Position numbers and translations under genes: made by a program. Shown here piece after piece: positions 9,346 to 19,690 of a DNA stretch of 29,268 bases. Origin of the DNA: Priapulus caudatus. Lineage: Eukaryota; Priapulida; Priapulimorpha; Priapulimorphida; Priapulidae. The stretch spans positions 57,850-87,117 of the forward strand of contig NW_014577703.1 in NCBI RefSeq assembly GCF_000485595.1. Direction: 5' to 3'. Below the pieces are notes generated by a model. The model searched no databases. It was not told where the DNA came from and saw nothing but the letters and a program-made list of their open reading frames with translations. Each line of letters starts with the position of its first letter. Positions within the stretch are counted from its first letter, which is position 1.

Positions 9346-9421
9346 TTTAGGCTTTACAACACAACCATGACTCATCAAACCTAGAACCTCTTCACCAGTG
9401 GCGCCACCTGCTGGTACCTAC

Positions 9422-9595
9422 CTCTTGTCGCTTGGAGTCCAGAGCAAGTAGACCCACAAAGCAGGTGATTTGCAATTGCCATCCAGACCCCCCAGCAGGT
9501 CCGCCCCGAAAGTCAAGAGGATACAGCCAGGGGCCGCATAGAGAGAGAACAGTCCGCCCCTGAGCTGGCCCCCGCAGGCATGTGAGACATTGCAC
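9422..9595 (-). CDS. NPC1: NPC1 exon e12: sterol-sensing domain, reading frame disrupted
   Basis: The exon starts GAMSHMPA and ends QITCFVGLLALDSKRQE, both correct for NPC1, with proper acceptor (TTAACAG) and donor (GAG/GTAGGT). It is 174 nt, where about 128 are expected from the family. About 46 extra bases are G-rich: one block follows MPA and a longer one precedes QITCF, plus small indels around a recognisable FSLYAA. 172 bases after the shared codon is not a multiple of three, and the incoming frame meets TGA. This may be sequence error, a decayed exon, or a true insertion with unrecognised splicing. Confidence 0.75.
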
Positions 9596-9911
9596 CTGTT
9601 AACCGACACGTATGCATTAACCACAAGCAACACACTGCTTCTTCAACCCATACATTCCTACTCAACGATGACACGGGACAAGGTGCAAATCAGGTCAAAC
9701 GAGGTCGACAAAAACGCCGTGATCATTTATGCAATCGTTTGTAACAAACACACAAAATTTACGTATTTGTCCCCTCTACTAACGTGGCTCAGGGCAAGCT
9801 TGAGAAATCACAGGCAATGTTTGTCAACTACAACCAAGTGAAGGACACAAAATAAAGAGGTGGGAAAAGCCAAGTTCAACCCGACCCATGAAACGAGAAG
9901 ACGAAAAAGGA

Positions 9912-10027
9912 GAGTTGATGAGAGGATGGTTGCATGTTTAACAGCATAGTTGTGATGAGGTCAATGATTGCGAGTGATAAAAGAGAGTTGGGGAGTTTCG
10001 TTGCATGTTTAACAGCGTAGTTGTCGA
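9912..10027. repeat. Short direct repeat, two units
   Basis: GAGAGTTG...GTTGCATGTTTAACAGC(A/G)TAGTTGT occurs twice, about 71 bp apart, in the intron between e11 and e12. Confidence 0.75.
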
Positions 10028-10076
10028 CGACGACGAGTGATCATGAGTGATGAGGAGGCTGCGCAGGGATGCTCAC

Positions 10077-10191
10077 CGATGAAGAAGGCCGTGGCTTCAG
10101 CTACGCTGGAGAGGAGCATGCTTGGTCCCACCTCGCCGACGATCCTTCCAACATGCTCATGCAGCAACTCGTTAGACCTCCTTGCACTCCG
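10077..10191 (-). CDS. NPC1: NPC1 exon e11: sterol-sensing domain loop and helix
   Basis: This 115 nt exon encodes RSARRSNELLHEHVGRIVGE, then VGPSMLLSSVAEATAFFI. The spacing from the AYQ end of e10 to the GEV motif matches the human protein residue for residue (21 positions). Acceptor CGTGTAG with a TACTAAC branch-point match 25 nt upstream; donor G/GTGAGC. It ends in phase 1. Confidence 0.93.
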
Positions 10192-10215
10192 CTACACGTT
10201 TGCACACAAGATGAT

Positions 10216-10222
10216 GTTAGTA
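10216..10222 (-). promoter_or_regulatory. Consensus branch point upstream of e11
   Basis: The minus strand reads TACTAAC with the branch adenosine about 25 nt before the e11 acceptor, the usual distance. Functional assignment is inference from position and sequence. Confidence 0.5.
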
Positions 10223-11458
10223 TTATTATTATTATTAATTCATTAACTACAATTATATATATATGTATATAGCGATGTATAGATTTAGATTTTAGAGAAA
10301 TGATTTCATATAGGTTTTTAGTAATATACATAGGCCACTTGTTTAATTGTATTTGACACTCACAGTAAGTGATGATATCTACAATGACATTGTTAGTATT
10401 GCCGCATCATTCTTATTGTTTCAGTCGCGTTGTGATATCAATGTGCTCGGCCTTTGATCAATTTAATGTAAAAAGGGTCCAATATAAAGTAAATTATATA
10501 ATAATAAAATAATAATAATAATGTTATATATGTCACAAACCGTCACGTTTGAAGAGAAAAGAGATAAAATGTTTGAAGTTTAGAGTTTATGAAAGAAAAA
10601 GTTAACTCTTTTGGGGTTTCACCCTCAATTAATTTAAGTATAGGTGTATAATAGGATGATATAGAAATATACAGTTAAATAACCTCGTCATATTTCCAGT
10701 AGAAATATCAGTATCGAAGATGCCGTAAATCATCATTGGGCCGTAAATCCCAGGGGATGGGGGATGCATCGACCCGCCCCCCCCCCGCCTCTTGAAGGAG
10801 GGGCTTTCCTCCGTGCCCAACTTGAAAGTTTCAGCGTAATTATGTATTTGGAGAACATGGGCAGATCTAAATCATTTCAATTACTGGCAGGAGGGTGTGA
10901 TACAGGGGGGCAGAAAACCGCATCTGAGGGGGTCCTAATTCACAAAAATTTCTGGGGAGGGCCCACCGAACACTCCCCCCTTCGGCGTGATCATTCCCCG
11001 CCCACTCCTACGTACGCGAATTTAGCCGCCTGTGTATCATATACCATATATATCTTATTATATATGAATCGACGATTCATATTCTTCTATTTCCCTCTTT
11101 ATATTTATTATCAGATGAATTTCTGGCGATGAATTATCGATTTTTCGATTGATCAACATGTATATGCTCTCCTCGGCAATCATGCACACCATCTGTGGCA
11201 ATGTCTCGTCCTGTTCACAACAGACACAACTCTGCACAGTACACTGCAGGACATAACCCAGGGTTCATAGTAGTAAGACACATGTTGAAATAAGGACTTA
11301 TAAGACTCCTTTCTGGAGGGCAAAAATAAGGACTTTTTACGCGATTTCTGATAGAATCACCGGACTATTAAAGTACACTAATAATTTTTATAAGTACACA
11401 ATTGCACAGCCGTTCGCACGAAATTCAAACGCAACAGAAAATATTGAAGAAATGGTCG

Positions 11459-11556
11459 CTTTGGCAAAAAATAAGGACTATAAGTACTTTTTCTAAGATT
11501 TCACACAAAAAAGAATAAGTACTAATAAGGGCCTTATTTTTATTTTGGCAAAATAA
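11459..11556. repeat. Imperfect hairpin with TGGCAAAAAATAAGG arms
   Basis: The segment TTTGGCAAAAAATAAGGACT at the left is mirrored by an inverted AATAAGGGCCTTATTTTTATTTTGGCA-type arm at 11524-11556. Related AAATAAGGACTT motifs occur just upstream (about 11289 and 11322). Possibly a degraded MITE. Confidence 0.55.
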
Positions 11557-11654
11557 GTAACTTCATAAGACTTGGCAACACGGCTACGTAACCCGGTGTA
11601 AGCCTGTAAACTCTGACCCGCAGAGCACGCGGGATACTGCCGCACGGCTCTCAC

Positions 11655-11837
11655 CTGATACGCCTGCACGAGGATGAAGATGTTGTCAACGCCGACGGCC
11701 AGCACGAGGAACGGGACGACCTCGATGACGATGAGGGTGACAGGGACGCCGGCGTAGCTGAGCGTGCCGATCGATGACGTCACCGAGACAAGCACGATGA
11801 CGACTCCGCCGAGACCCAGCGAGATCTTCGTGTCGAT
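11655..11837 (-). CDS. NPC1: NPC1 exon e10: sterol-sensing domain helices
   Basis: This has 183 nt, 61 codons, in phase 0 at both ends. It begins [19 protein letters not shown] and ends with the near-invariant [20 protein letters not shown] followed by QAYQ. The proline of VPFL corresponds to human Pro691, a residue needed for sterol response. Acceptor CTTACAG, donor CAG/GTGAGA. Confidence 0.97.
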
Positions 11838-12275
11838 CTGTAAGCGCGAGAAGAAACGACATAACGGGGCGCTCATCACTCGAGACTGCTACTAACGCGA
11901 CACTGGTCGGAAATAATTTTCGAAACCCTGGCTTTAAAAGGGAGGAAGGAAATGGGAGGAGATCAAGCAAACGACGTATACACGTGAACTCGTAGTAGAA
12001 ACACAACGTTAACGATTCGCATCCTCTCTCTCCGCATTGCTAGCGCGTACCCAGCACAGCAGCTCACACGACACAGACCTTCGCTTCATGTGCCTGCGAT
12101 GGTTAACGATAAACGCAGAACCTACTAAAAGCCTGTTTTGGTGGTACGAAGGTTCTACGACACGTTAGCGTTACTCTCGACAGTTGCTGTTATTCAAGTA
12201 ATAACAGTAGGTATCGTAAAAGCGTGGAAAACGCTAGATAATTCTCGACATTTCGGCTTTAACCGCAGAACTTAC

Positions 12276-12404
12276 CAGAAGCCTGTAGCAGTTGTTGACC
12301 TGGCCAAGCGCGACAGACACGTAGGCGAACATGATGAGGTAGCTGACAAGAATCGTTACGATGTCTGACTGGCTCTCGCGCTCCAACTCATCCTCGACCG
12401 ACCG
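12276..12404 (-). CDS. NPC1: NPC1 exon e9: start of the sterol-sensing domain
   Basis: This has 129 nt, exactly 43 codons. It opens RSVEDELERESQSD, the conserved acidic lead-in, followed by a hydrophobic helix IVTILVSYLIMFAYVSVAL and GQVNNCYRLL. The helix is the first of the five-helix sterol-sensing domain shared with SCAP, HMG-CoA reductase and Patched. Acceptor CTTCAG, donor CTG/GTAAGT. Confidence 0.95.
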
Positions 12405-12866
12405 CTGAAGCCAAAAACACGTTCGTCAGCCTCCGTTTAACTATGCGCAGAGCAAAATACGATGGCACTACCGCACACGATCAAGGATTCACCATCAGAA
12501 AGACGGGCTGCCAACCGTCGGTCGATCATAACACGTATCTACATATTTCCCAACGAAAATACCAGAGGTAAAAAGTAAGACGAGCCGAAACACAAAAGGA
12601 AAGGATGAGGGTCGAGGTTACGAGTGGTGAAAAATTGCCTCAGTCGCATCTGAGAGATGTGAGAGTACTTTCGTTGGAGATCAAAATCTCACTTCGGGTA
12701 TTAATTATAATTATAATACTGTGAATAGGCAAGACATTCATTAGAGCTCAAACAAGAGACATCTGCGAGATGCCATGAACAGACGGTGACGCAAATATGA
12801 GAAGAATTAAGAGAATGTGGAAGTCAACGTCGGCACGGCCGCAACGTCCGATCCCCTCCTGCTCAC

Positions 12867-13030
12867 CTCCGAATTAAAGCTTATGATCAGCTTCTCATTC
12901 GAGTAGTTTTTCATGAGCTCGATATAGGATTTTTCCCAGGCGAGCGCCATCTGAAGAAACTCCGGATCGTTTTTACGATTCTGGACGACGAACGTGATGA
13001 CGAGAGCGGTGGCATTTCCATACTCAGCTT
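12867..13030 (-). CDS. NPC1: NPC1 exon e8: end of middle luminal domain
   Basis: This 164 nt exon encodes YGNATALVITFVVQN, then WEKSYIELMKNYSNEKL and IISFNSE, the luminal stretch just before the sterol-sensing domain. Sequons NAT and NYS are present. Acceptor is TTTTTTACAG, donor GAG/GTGAGC. The exon ends in phase 0, matching e9. Confidence 0.95.
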
Positions 13031-13090
13031 CTGTAAAAAACAACGCACAACAGTGAGTAAACATAGTTCGCAAACATCGGCACTCCTTAC

Positions 13091-13410
13091 TGGATATTTC
13101 AATCGATCCTCATCGCGGCATAATACCATCCGGGATAAATAAGGGATAAATAATCGAAAAATATAATAAATAAAAAGAATTATTAAAATATATATTAAGG
13201 AATAATATATTAATATGTAAGGAACAACATGTCATGACAACAGCAGTGACAGTTAAAGACAAGAGTATTTAAAAATTAAAAACAGAATAATTCATTTAGA
13301 GTACAAGCAAACAGAGTAAAGACATTTGGCAAACAACTGCATACACGTTAGTGGACATTTCAATCGATCATCATCGCAATTACCATCTAGGATAAATAAT
13401 CATGTAATCG
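13091..13410. repeat. Two dispersed direct repeats in the e7-e8 intron
   Basis: About 60 bp at 13094-13155 recurs degenerately at 13355-13410, sharing ATTTCAATCGATC, TCATCGC, TACCATC and GGATAAATAAT. No function is inferred. Confidence 0.65.
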
Positions 13411-13577
13411 CAAAAACACTAGATGACTTGATCTATTATCATGGTCTAGAAACTCATAGATCCGCCTAAAAAATGTAAAGTGGAGTTGTATAAAGGACTT
13501 ACGTTGTAAAAAAGTAAGGTTGGAACGTGGGGGTTGGGGCAGTTACAGACTAGTGTTTGGCCTGCTAATTTACGCAC

Positions 13578-13678
13578 CTGGAAAGCCACCAAGGGCTACC
13601 CATGGAGCTACTGGTCCTCCAAACGTTCCCAAACAGGTGCTGTGTAATGTAGTCATGTCTGCTATTGATGCTGGGTCG
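13578..13678 (-). CDS. NPC1: NPC1 exon e7: middle luminal domain
   Basis: This 101 nt exon completes a codon at each end (phase 2 in, phase 1 out). It encodes DPASIADMTTLHSTCLGTFG followed by GPVAPWVALGGFP, the conserved CLGTFGGPV core of the middle luminal domain. Acceptor is TTTACAG and donor CAG/GTGCGT. In sequence order it follows e6 across the intron that carries the GA tract. Confidence 0.94.
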
Positions 13679-14028
13679 CTGTAAACACAGATAACAATAC
13701 CATCAAGAGCTAATAATACCATGTAAATATTTCCACTGCTGTGGCAAATATAACATGCTCACCGCACTTGGCATGTTTACAACTGCGGCAATATATATAT
13801 ATTTTATTGTGGCCAAACAAATGCTGCATTCTCACGTGGCTAATGAATCTATGCCCCTGCCTCCGCCCCTGGTAAGTACCCCTCACAAACCTAAACAGCA
13901 AACTAGGCATTTGGCAAGCACACCGTTTTTATACAGTGGTGTCAAAGAACCAGTCAACATTGTACGACGACCTTCACAATTTCCTGCTACATGGTTGCTT
14001 GCCAATAACACAAACATTCTGTCACATA

Positions 14029-14102
14029 ACGTCTGTTATTTGTTTTGCTGTTAAGAGTCATATAAGAATATGCCTCTTAACAGCAAAACAAATAACAGAC
14101 GT
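14029..14102. repeat. Perfect 29-bp stem-loop
   Basis: ACGTCTGTTATTTGTTTTGC onward through GTTAAGAG is exactly complementary to 14074-14102, with a 16-nt loop. It probably marks the centre of a palindromic MITE, as at 1186 and 4443. Confidence 0.9.
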
Positions 14103-15010
14103 CCAATAAAAGTGACTCATGACACATCACATGATGTTTGCAAAGTTCATTAGAGAGGTTGCAAAAAGTGGGGCGATTGCCAAGTGTCATCCATTACTTC
14201 AGAGTCAGCAGTAAGGCACAGTGCCAACACTGATACGACAGCAAACAGAGTTTACAACCTCAATCTGCTGACCGCTGCATATTTATGAACATGGAAAACC
14301 TATAAAGTATATTCCCTGTAAACAAGGCAATCGGATACTTGTACCCGGCTGGCTGCTAAACAATACCTGATGAGGCTGAACACAGAAACGTCATATCGAT
14401 TTCCGTAACTGCACGCGGCGAAAATTACGTGCCCAACTCCCCCAAAAAAATAAGCTTTGTGGTTGAAACTATTTTTTTCGTAATCTGTACTCGTTAATCT
14501 TAAATTATCTTCCAGGCATTTATTGAGCACGTTCACAAGCCCCCGGCCCCAATCCCCTGATAGGCCACGTTTCCAATTTACGACCAACAAATCTCGTAAC
14601 AGTCTGTCGAGCATTTTACGAGACGGCTACCATAATTTACAGATATAATCGGTTTATGGCAGCAGATGCTTCGTGCAAGTAAGACGATTAGGACAGCCGA
14701 TGCCGCAGAAATATAATCTCCACGCACGAACAAATGGCATTTACGTAGACTCCTGCGAGACTCGTGGTTCAATTAGCAACGATTCACTTGGTGCTAATCT
14801 TGCAGAACTGGATTAGCATGAAAAGCGAGGGATCGCGGTAACCGATTTATCAGCACTGATGCATCACTCACGTACCATTATATATTCTCGATCCACTGAT
14901 CAATGACATCACATCCTATTATCAAACACCATTCCATAGACTAAACTGACTCCACCTAAAATACGCCACCCAACACAACAACGTGTGTCGTAAAACAAAT
15001 GATGATGTAT

Positions 15011-15094
15011 GTGATGTAATTTTATGTGTAGGTGATGTAATTTTATGTGTAGGTGATGTAATTTTATGTGTAGGTGATGTAATTTTATGTGTAG
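15011..15094. repeat. 21-bp tandem repeat, four copies
   Basis: Four identical consecutive copies of GTGATGTAATTTTATGTGTA plus G. Because 21 is a multiple of three, it keeps ORFs open on both strands. Confidence 0.95.
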
Positions 15095-15295
15095 GTGAAC
15101 TAGTACATTGCTCTAGTTTTTCAACATTTTTTACTGGATTTCCAACATTTAGTGGCTCGAGCTGGTATGCCCGGACCAATTACAATTAGCCTATTTTTCT
15201 TAAAGATGTAGGCCTACTGGCATGCATGACTTTAAGAAAATACCCTGGCAAACAAATGACAGAACCACAAAGACATTCATTGGAATAGAAGTGAA

Positions 15296-15453
15296 GGTAA
15301 GAGCGAGAGAGAGAGAGCGAGGAGACGAAGAGGGGGAGCGAGGAGGCGGCAGAGAGAGAGAGAGAGAGAGAAGAGAGAGAGGGAAGAGAGATGAGCAGAT
15401 GAGAGATGTTCATGAGAGATGAGAGAGACGAGAGAGAGTCGGAGAGGAGAGGA

Positions 15454-15504
<51 letters not shown>

Positions 15505-15740
15505 GAGAGAGAGAGAGGCGAGAGAGAGGAGAGAGAGACGAGAGATACGAGAGACAGAGACGAGAGAGAGAGAGCAAGGCACAGAACAGAGACAAGACGA
15601 GAGAGAGAGAGAGGCAGCAGACAGAGAGCAGATGAGGAGAGTGAGAGAGCGAGCGAGCGAGAGTGCTCGAGAGAGAGAACGCGAGCGAGAGATAGAGAAA
15701 GTGATGAGAGAGAGCGCGAGCGAGAGCGAGATACAGAGCA
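15296..15740. repeat. Long GA microsatellite beside the right-copy edge
   Basis: About 445 bp of (GA)n with interruptions, purine-rich on the plus strand and therefore opposite in orientation to the CT tract at 8468-8832. It gives long Arg/Glu and Ser/Leu ORFs that are not genes. Confidence 0.95.
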
Positions 15741-15817
15741 TCAAGAAAACACTTCCAACACAGTAGAGACCCCTCCCCGCCTCCCCCCCGCGCCTCGTCT
15801 CCCCCCGTTCCTCGTAC

Positions 15818-16068
15818 CTGTGCGCACGAGAGGAAATGGTCGATGTAGTCGGCGGCGTGACGAATATGCCCATGTCCGGGTCCATCGCCGTGCGATTGAG
15901 CACCTCGTGGCTGTTCTGGAAGCTACTGCAGCAGGCTCTGCACAGTGCAGTTGGTGTTGTCGGCGCGAGCGGCGTGAAGCAGATGTCTGCGCAGCGTGAC
16001 CGTGCGCGTTCAGGGCTGGGGACCCGAACCTCCATGTTCTCCACCCGCAGCTGGCAGGCTCCAGCAAC
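15818..16068 (-). pseudogene. NPC1: NPC1 exon e6, right copy, several frameshifts
   Basis: This is 251 nt against 242 in the left copy. Recognisable family segments lie in different frames: [14 protein letters not shown], then [19 protein letters not shown]. Extra bases, mostly in GC-rich runs, separate them. The acceptor is the last unit of the adjoining minisatellite (CTGTAG) and the donor is CAG/GTACGA. This exon would feed e7 in phase 2 if its frame were intact. Confidence 0.8.
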
Positions 16069-16625
16069 CTACAGCAGAGGAAGCTAAGCGCTATAGCCAG
16101 AGGAGCCTACAGCCAGAGGAAGCTACAGCCGGTAAAGAGGAAGCTACAGCAGAGGAAGCTAAAGCTACAGCAGAGGAAGCTACAGCAGGGGAAGCTACAG
16201 CAGGAGGAAGCCTAAAGCTACAGCAGAGGAAGCTACAGCTACAGCAGAGGAAGCTAAAGCTACAGCAGGGGAAGCTAATAGCTACAGCAGGGGAAGCTAA
16301 AGCTACAGCAGAGGAAGCTAAAGCTACAGCAGGGGAAGCTAAAGCTACAGCAGAGGAAGCTACAGCTACAGCAGGGGACCGCTAACGCTACAGCAGGGGA
16401 AAGCTAAGCTAGCAGCAGGGGAAGCTAACGCTACAGCAGGGGAAGCTAACGCTACAGCAGGGAAGCTAAGCGCTACAGCAGGGGAGAAGCTACAGCAGAG
16501 GAAGCTAAAGCTACAGCAGGGGAAGCTACAGCAGAGGAAGCTAAAGCTACAGCAGGGGAAGCTAAAGCTACAGCAGGGGAAGCTACAGCAGAGGAAGCTA
16601 AAGCTACAGACAGAGGAAGCCTGAC
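16069..16625. repeat. Minisatellite, right copy
   Basis: This is the counterpart of 278-840, with the same unit and different copy arrangement, adjoining the right-copy e6 acceptor. Confidence 0.93.
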
Positions 16626-16841
16626 CGTGAGAACCGCCCAATGACGCGCCCCGCGCCGCGCACCACGTCTACGCATCGCGCGTAGCGACTCACCGTGCTT
16701 CCAAAGCTCAGCGAGCGTGCCAACACACGCTCACGCACGCCCGTGTATTCCCGCCGGACATGTAATTGATTATTTTGTTCCAATGAACGGCAACATGTAA
16801 CAATGCATGCACGTGTTCCACAGGTGTGTCGTTGCTGGAGC

Positions 16842-17202
16842 CATAATAAAAATATGGTTTCTTTGCCTCACCCGGACCGACCCGCCAAAAAGGGGCGCGA
16901 CCTCAAAAAAAAATTTTGATCTTTTTTTTAAAACAAATTGTATCACTGTACATCATATAATGCTGTAGGCAATACATTATATCAAGAGTAGATAATAAAC
17001 ACATGTGTTATTATCTACTCTTGATTATATGTACCAAGCAAAACAAACATTGAACATAAAAGGTGTCTCGACACAAGCACAACCGAGCATGTTAGACACC
17101 ATGCTAAATTTGTAAAAAGACCCCCGCGCCTCAAAAAAAGCCGACCTACACTACTTTTCAGCCTGGGTCGGGTGAGGGCAAACAAACAATATTTTTATTA
17201 TG
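16842..17202. mobile_element. MITE-like element A, right copy
   Basis: Counterpart of 1049-1407 at the same place in the duplicated block. The central palindrome (16981-17025) carries one extra A and is no longer perfect. Confidence 0.8.
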
Positions 17203-17243
17203 GCCTGGTGGATTACAGTTGTAACTAGAGCACTCGGAGAGCA

Positions 17244-17670
17244 CAGACCTCCGCCAAGGCCCAGCTCAATTCTCTCACTGTGGAAATTGTTTATTAATTA
17301 ATTGGATCCGGATCACCACCAAATGTAATCAATTCTAAGTTACCCCATTTCTGACCTATCCCGGAAATTTTATTAATTAATTAATTAATTAATTAACGTG
17401 GCATCCGCGGATCACCACCAAAATGTAATCAATTCTAAGTTACCCCATTTCTGACCTATCCTGAAAATTTAATTAATTAATTAATTAATTGGATCGCGAT
17501 CACCACCAAAATCTCATTCAATTCTAAGTTAGCGGCGATTTCTGACCTAATATCCTGAAAATTTTATGACAATCCGTCCATAATTTTTTCAGTTAGGCTG
17601 TACACGCACAAACCAACAAACACACGCCGGTGAAAACAAAACCTCCTGCCAACCCCTTGGCGGAGGTAAT
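17244..17670. mobile_element. Short element B, right copy
   Basis: Counterpart of 1448-1872 with the same three internal units and the same inverted ends (17247 and 17655-17667). Confidence 0.74.
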
Positions 17671-17869
17671 TACATTACTGCACGTGCTATAAGTATTCCC
17701 CCCCCCCCCCAGCGGCCCCCACCATTGATTTTCACCTAATAGACACTTTCTCTCCTGCAACTAGCACGTCACGAGACCTAGTCTGTCTGTCCATACCAAG
17801 TACCTGTACCTTAGGAGAAAGTACACAGCTCACACCTACAAACTGCACATGTACGCATACATCACATAT

Positions 17870-18392
17870 TTAAAGCCGCACTGATGCGCATCCAAACGCT
17901 AATTTTCGCAGTACTAGACTAGCAAATACTTCGTGTCACGGATAATCACACTACCTTTATGATAAAATAAACTCTAGTTCCTCCCATTTCACTGCGGCGT
18001 TGTCTATAAAAGGCATTTGAAAATACCTCCAATGTTTTGTTCAAATTCTCCGATGTTGTTGACATTTTCGCGTTGCCCTGCCAAGCAACCGCACAGCGCA
18101 TGCGTGCTGCGGTACAGCGGTACGGGTGTAGCAAAGATAAAAACATCACATAACCGATAAAGATGTCACCGAACCGCTTCGAGACTAAATTGTTTGGCAA
18201 ATAAGTCGGCGTTAGCGCCAGAATGCCAGTTTTCTCACCTCTTTCTTGTGCGCGTTTTAAGCAAACGCGCAGTGAAATTGGCGAGGAACTAGAGTTTATT
18301 TTTGTCATAAGGTAGTGTGATTATGCATGACACGAAGTATTTGCTAGTCTAGTACTGGAGAAATTAGCGTTTGGATGCGCATAGTGCGCTTC
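17870..18392. mobile_element. Foldback element C, right copy
   Basis: Counterpart of 2068-2590. Both arms are retained with small indels. The 120-codon minus-strand ORF across it exists only in this copy. Confidence 0.8.
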
Positions 18393-18777
18393 AATAATGT
18401 GCATAGAGTGTGCATCCAGCATTCAACTATACATACAGTGGAGGTAAACGCTTCGCAAATGATTTTTTTCTCGTGAAAAAACAAGCAGAAGCCTGAGGCA
18501 ACAGCACGTGTGACACACACCACGTTTGCACCCCTACCCCCTCCGACAGGCAGGTAACACCGAGTCACTGACCAGGTGACCTCTATCTAGCGTGAGGCAG
18601 GGGTGGGGGTGTCACACAACAGTAGGTGACTTGTCACTAACTGCTCAGCTACAAGCAACAAGCTACAAGCTACTCAGCCCAACCACAGCACTAGACAAAG
18701 TCGACCGCGCGCCGTGTTACTCGACGCGAGCGACCGACTGACCCCGTGACCCCTGCGAGGCTATGAATGTCACCGAC

Positions 18778-18907
18778 CTCGTGAAGGACGTCGATATTGA
18801 AGACGCTGCCTGAAGTTGACTGCGCTCCCTGCGGTTAGTACTCGTGCATGACGGGCGTCTGGTCGACGCGACCCTCACGCATCATCTGCTCTGTGCGGAA
18901 GAACGGC
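18778..18907 (-). pseudogene. NPC1: NPC1 exon e5, right copy, with in-frame stop
   Basis: This is 130 nt against 124 in the left copy. It starts PFFRTEQM as in the family. A +1 and a +2 insertion then alter four residues and restore the frame. HEYY becomes HEY-stop because the plus-strand base at 18835 is T where the left copy has G, giving TAA in place of TAC. More insertions follow. The nonsense change is a substitution rather than an indel, so simple indel noise does not explain it. Confidence 0.8.
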
Positions 18908-19100
18908 CTGCAACGATGACGCATGCGGCGATCAGTGTACAAGTACACGGAGGGGGGGGGGGTTCTCCCATTAGCCAGTCTCATGCTGGTCAGCCGATAA
19001 CAAATGACCTCTAGTGGAACTTTTAATGCATTTTTACGAGGTTTTTCTCATTAGAGCGGTCGTGGCGCGGTCACCTAAAATGTTGATCAGCGTATAAGTA

Positions 19101-19245
19101 GCAACGCGCAGCTTAGATGGCGATATTATATGACTACTAGGCACTTTAATTTAATTTTTTTTTTTTTTTCAGGGTTAGGTTAGGGTTTAGGTTAGGGTTT
19201 AGGGTTTAGGTTAGGTTAGGGTTAGGGTTTTTTTTTTTTTTAAGT
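19101..19245. repeat. Telomere-like insertion present only in the right copy
   Basis: At 19171-19227 there is a run mixing TTAGGG, TTAGG and TTTAGGG units, flanked by a T-run on each side (about 19155-19169 and 19228-19240). The first 55 bases (19101-19155) match nothing in the left copy. The replaced left-copy segment is 3290-3397, two units of the 64 bp repeat. Confidence 0.88.
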
Positions 19246-19605
19246 ACACTGCGTATATATTATTCACTTGATAACGACCTTAGCTACCTTTCAACCCTAA
19301 TAGTGGAACGTTTTTTAATGCAAGCGCACTTGTTAATTAATGTTTCTGTGCACTTCAAGCGCACATTTCGTGATGTCCTGCATATGCTTGCTACCATACT
19401 AACATGAGTAAGTGACGTCGTTTTGTGTGGCAGGTCCCGACATACAATACGTACCGTTTGCTACATATGTTGCGTCACATGGAGTAGAAACTATTCGAAA
19501 AAAGAAACGTTAATGTAAATCTAATCATGTCGGGTGGGTTTTGGCGATTATTTGGTTGAGTTAGGGCATATATATATATAAGATGTTACCGAGAACAGCA
19601 CTTAC

Positions 19606-19690
19606 ATGAAGTGAGAATCGTAGTAGTCCTTTCTGCACGCGTGGATGCTGGTTGGTTCTGACCATAGTTTCAACGGCGATCGGTAGTTAC
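19606..19690 (-). pseudogene. NPC1: NPC1 exon e4, right copy, frameshifted
   Basis: This is 85 nt against 83 in the left copy, so the net +2 breaks the frame into e5. The start VTTDP is recognisable. Single-base insertions and a deletion relative to 3763-3845 scramble the rest. Acceptor TGTGACGCAAGG-side and donor GTAAGT are both retained. Confidence 0.8.

Larger units (their letters stand above)
10192..11654. other. Intron e10-e11: simple repeats and a foldback
   Basis: This 1.46 kb intron contains ATT/AT runs (10219-10265), AATAAT runs (about 10498-10522), a C/G-rich stretch at about 10740-11000 with a fortuitous 122-codon plus-strand ORF, and a hairpin-forming segment at 11459-11556. I see no exon. 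Confidence 0.65.
13679..15817. other. Intron before e7, up to the right copy
   Basis: This 2.1 kb contains a perfect stem-loop (14029-14102), a 21 bp minisatellite (15011-15094) and a GA tract (15296-15740). I see no exon. It is where e6-e7 splicing must span. Confidence 0.7.

Noticed and set aside
8115-9350. Long ORFs of Ser/Leu or Arg/Glu on both strands
   Set aside because: They are translations of the CT microsatellite and CT/CA minisatellite. Only 8279-8434 within this range is coding (NPC1 e13).
10764-11132. 122-codon plus-strand ORF starting MHRPAPPPPLEGG
   Set aside because: Low-complexity start over a C-run, no recognisable domain, inside an NPC1 intron in a repeat-like region.
15277-16067. 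255-codon minus-strand and 197-codon plus-strand ORFs
   Set aside because: Products of the GA tract fused to frame-shifted pieces of NPC1 e6. Only 15818-16068 has coding ancestry.
17946-18308. 120-codon minus-strand ORF
   Set aside because: It spans foldback element C and is absent from the left copy, so it is opened by indels.
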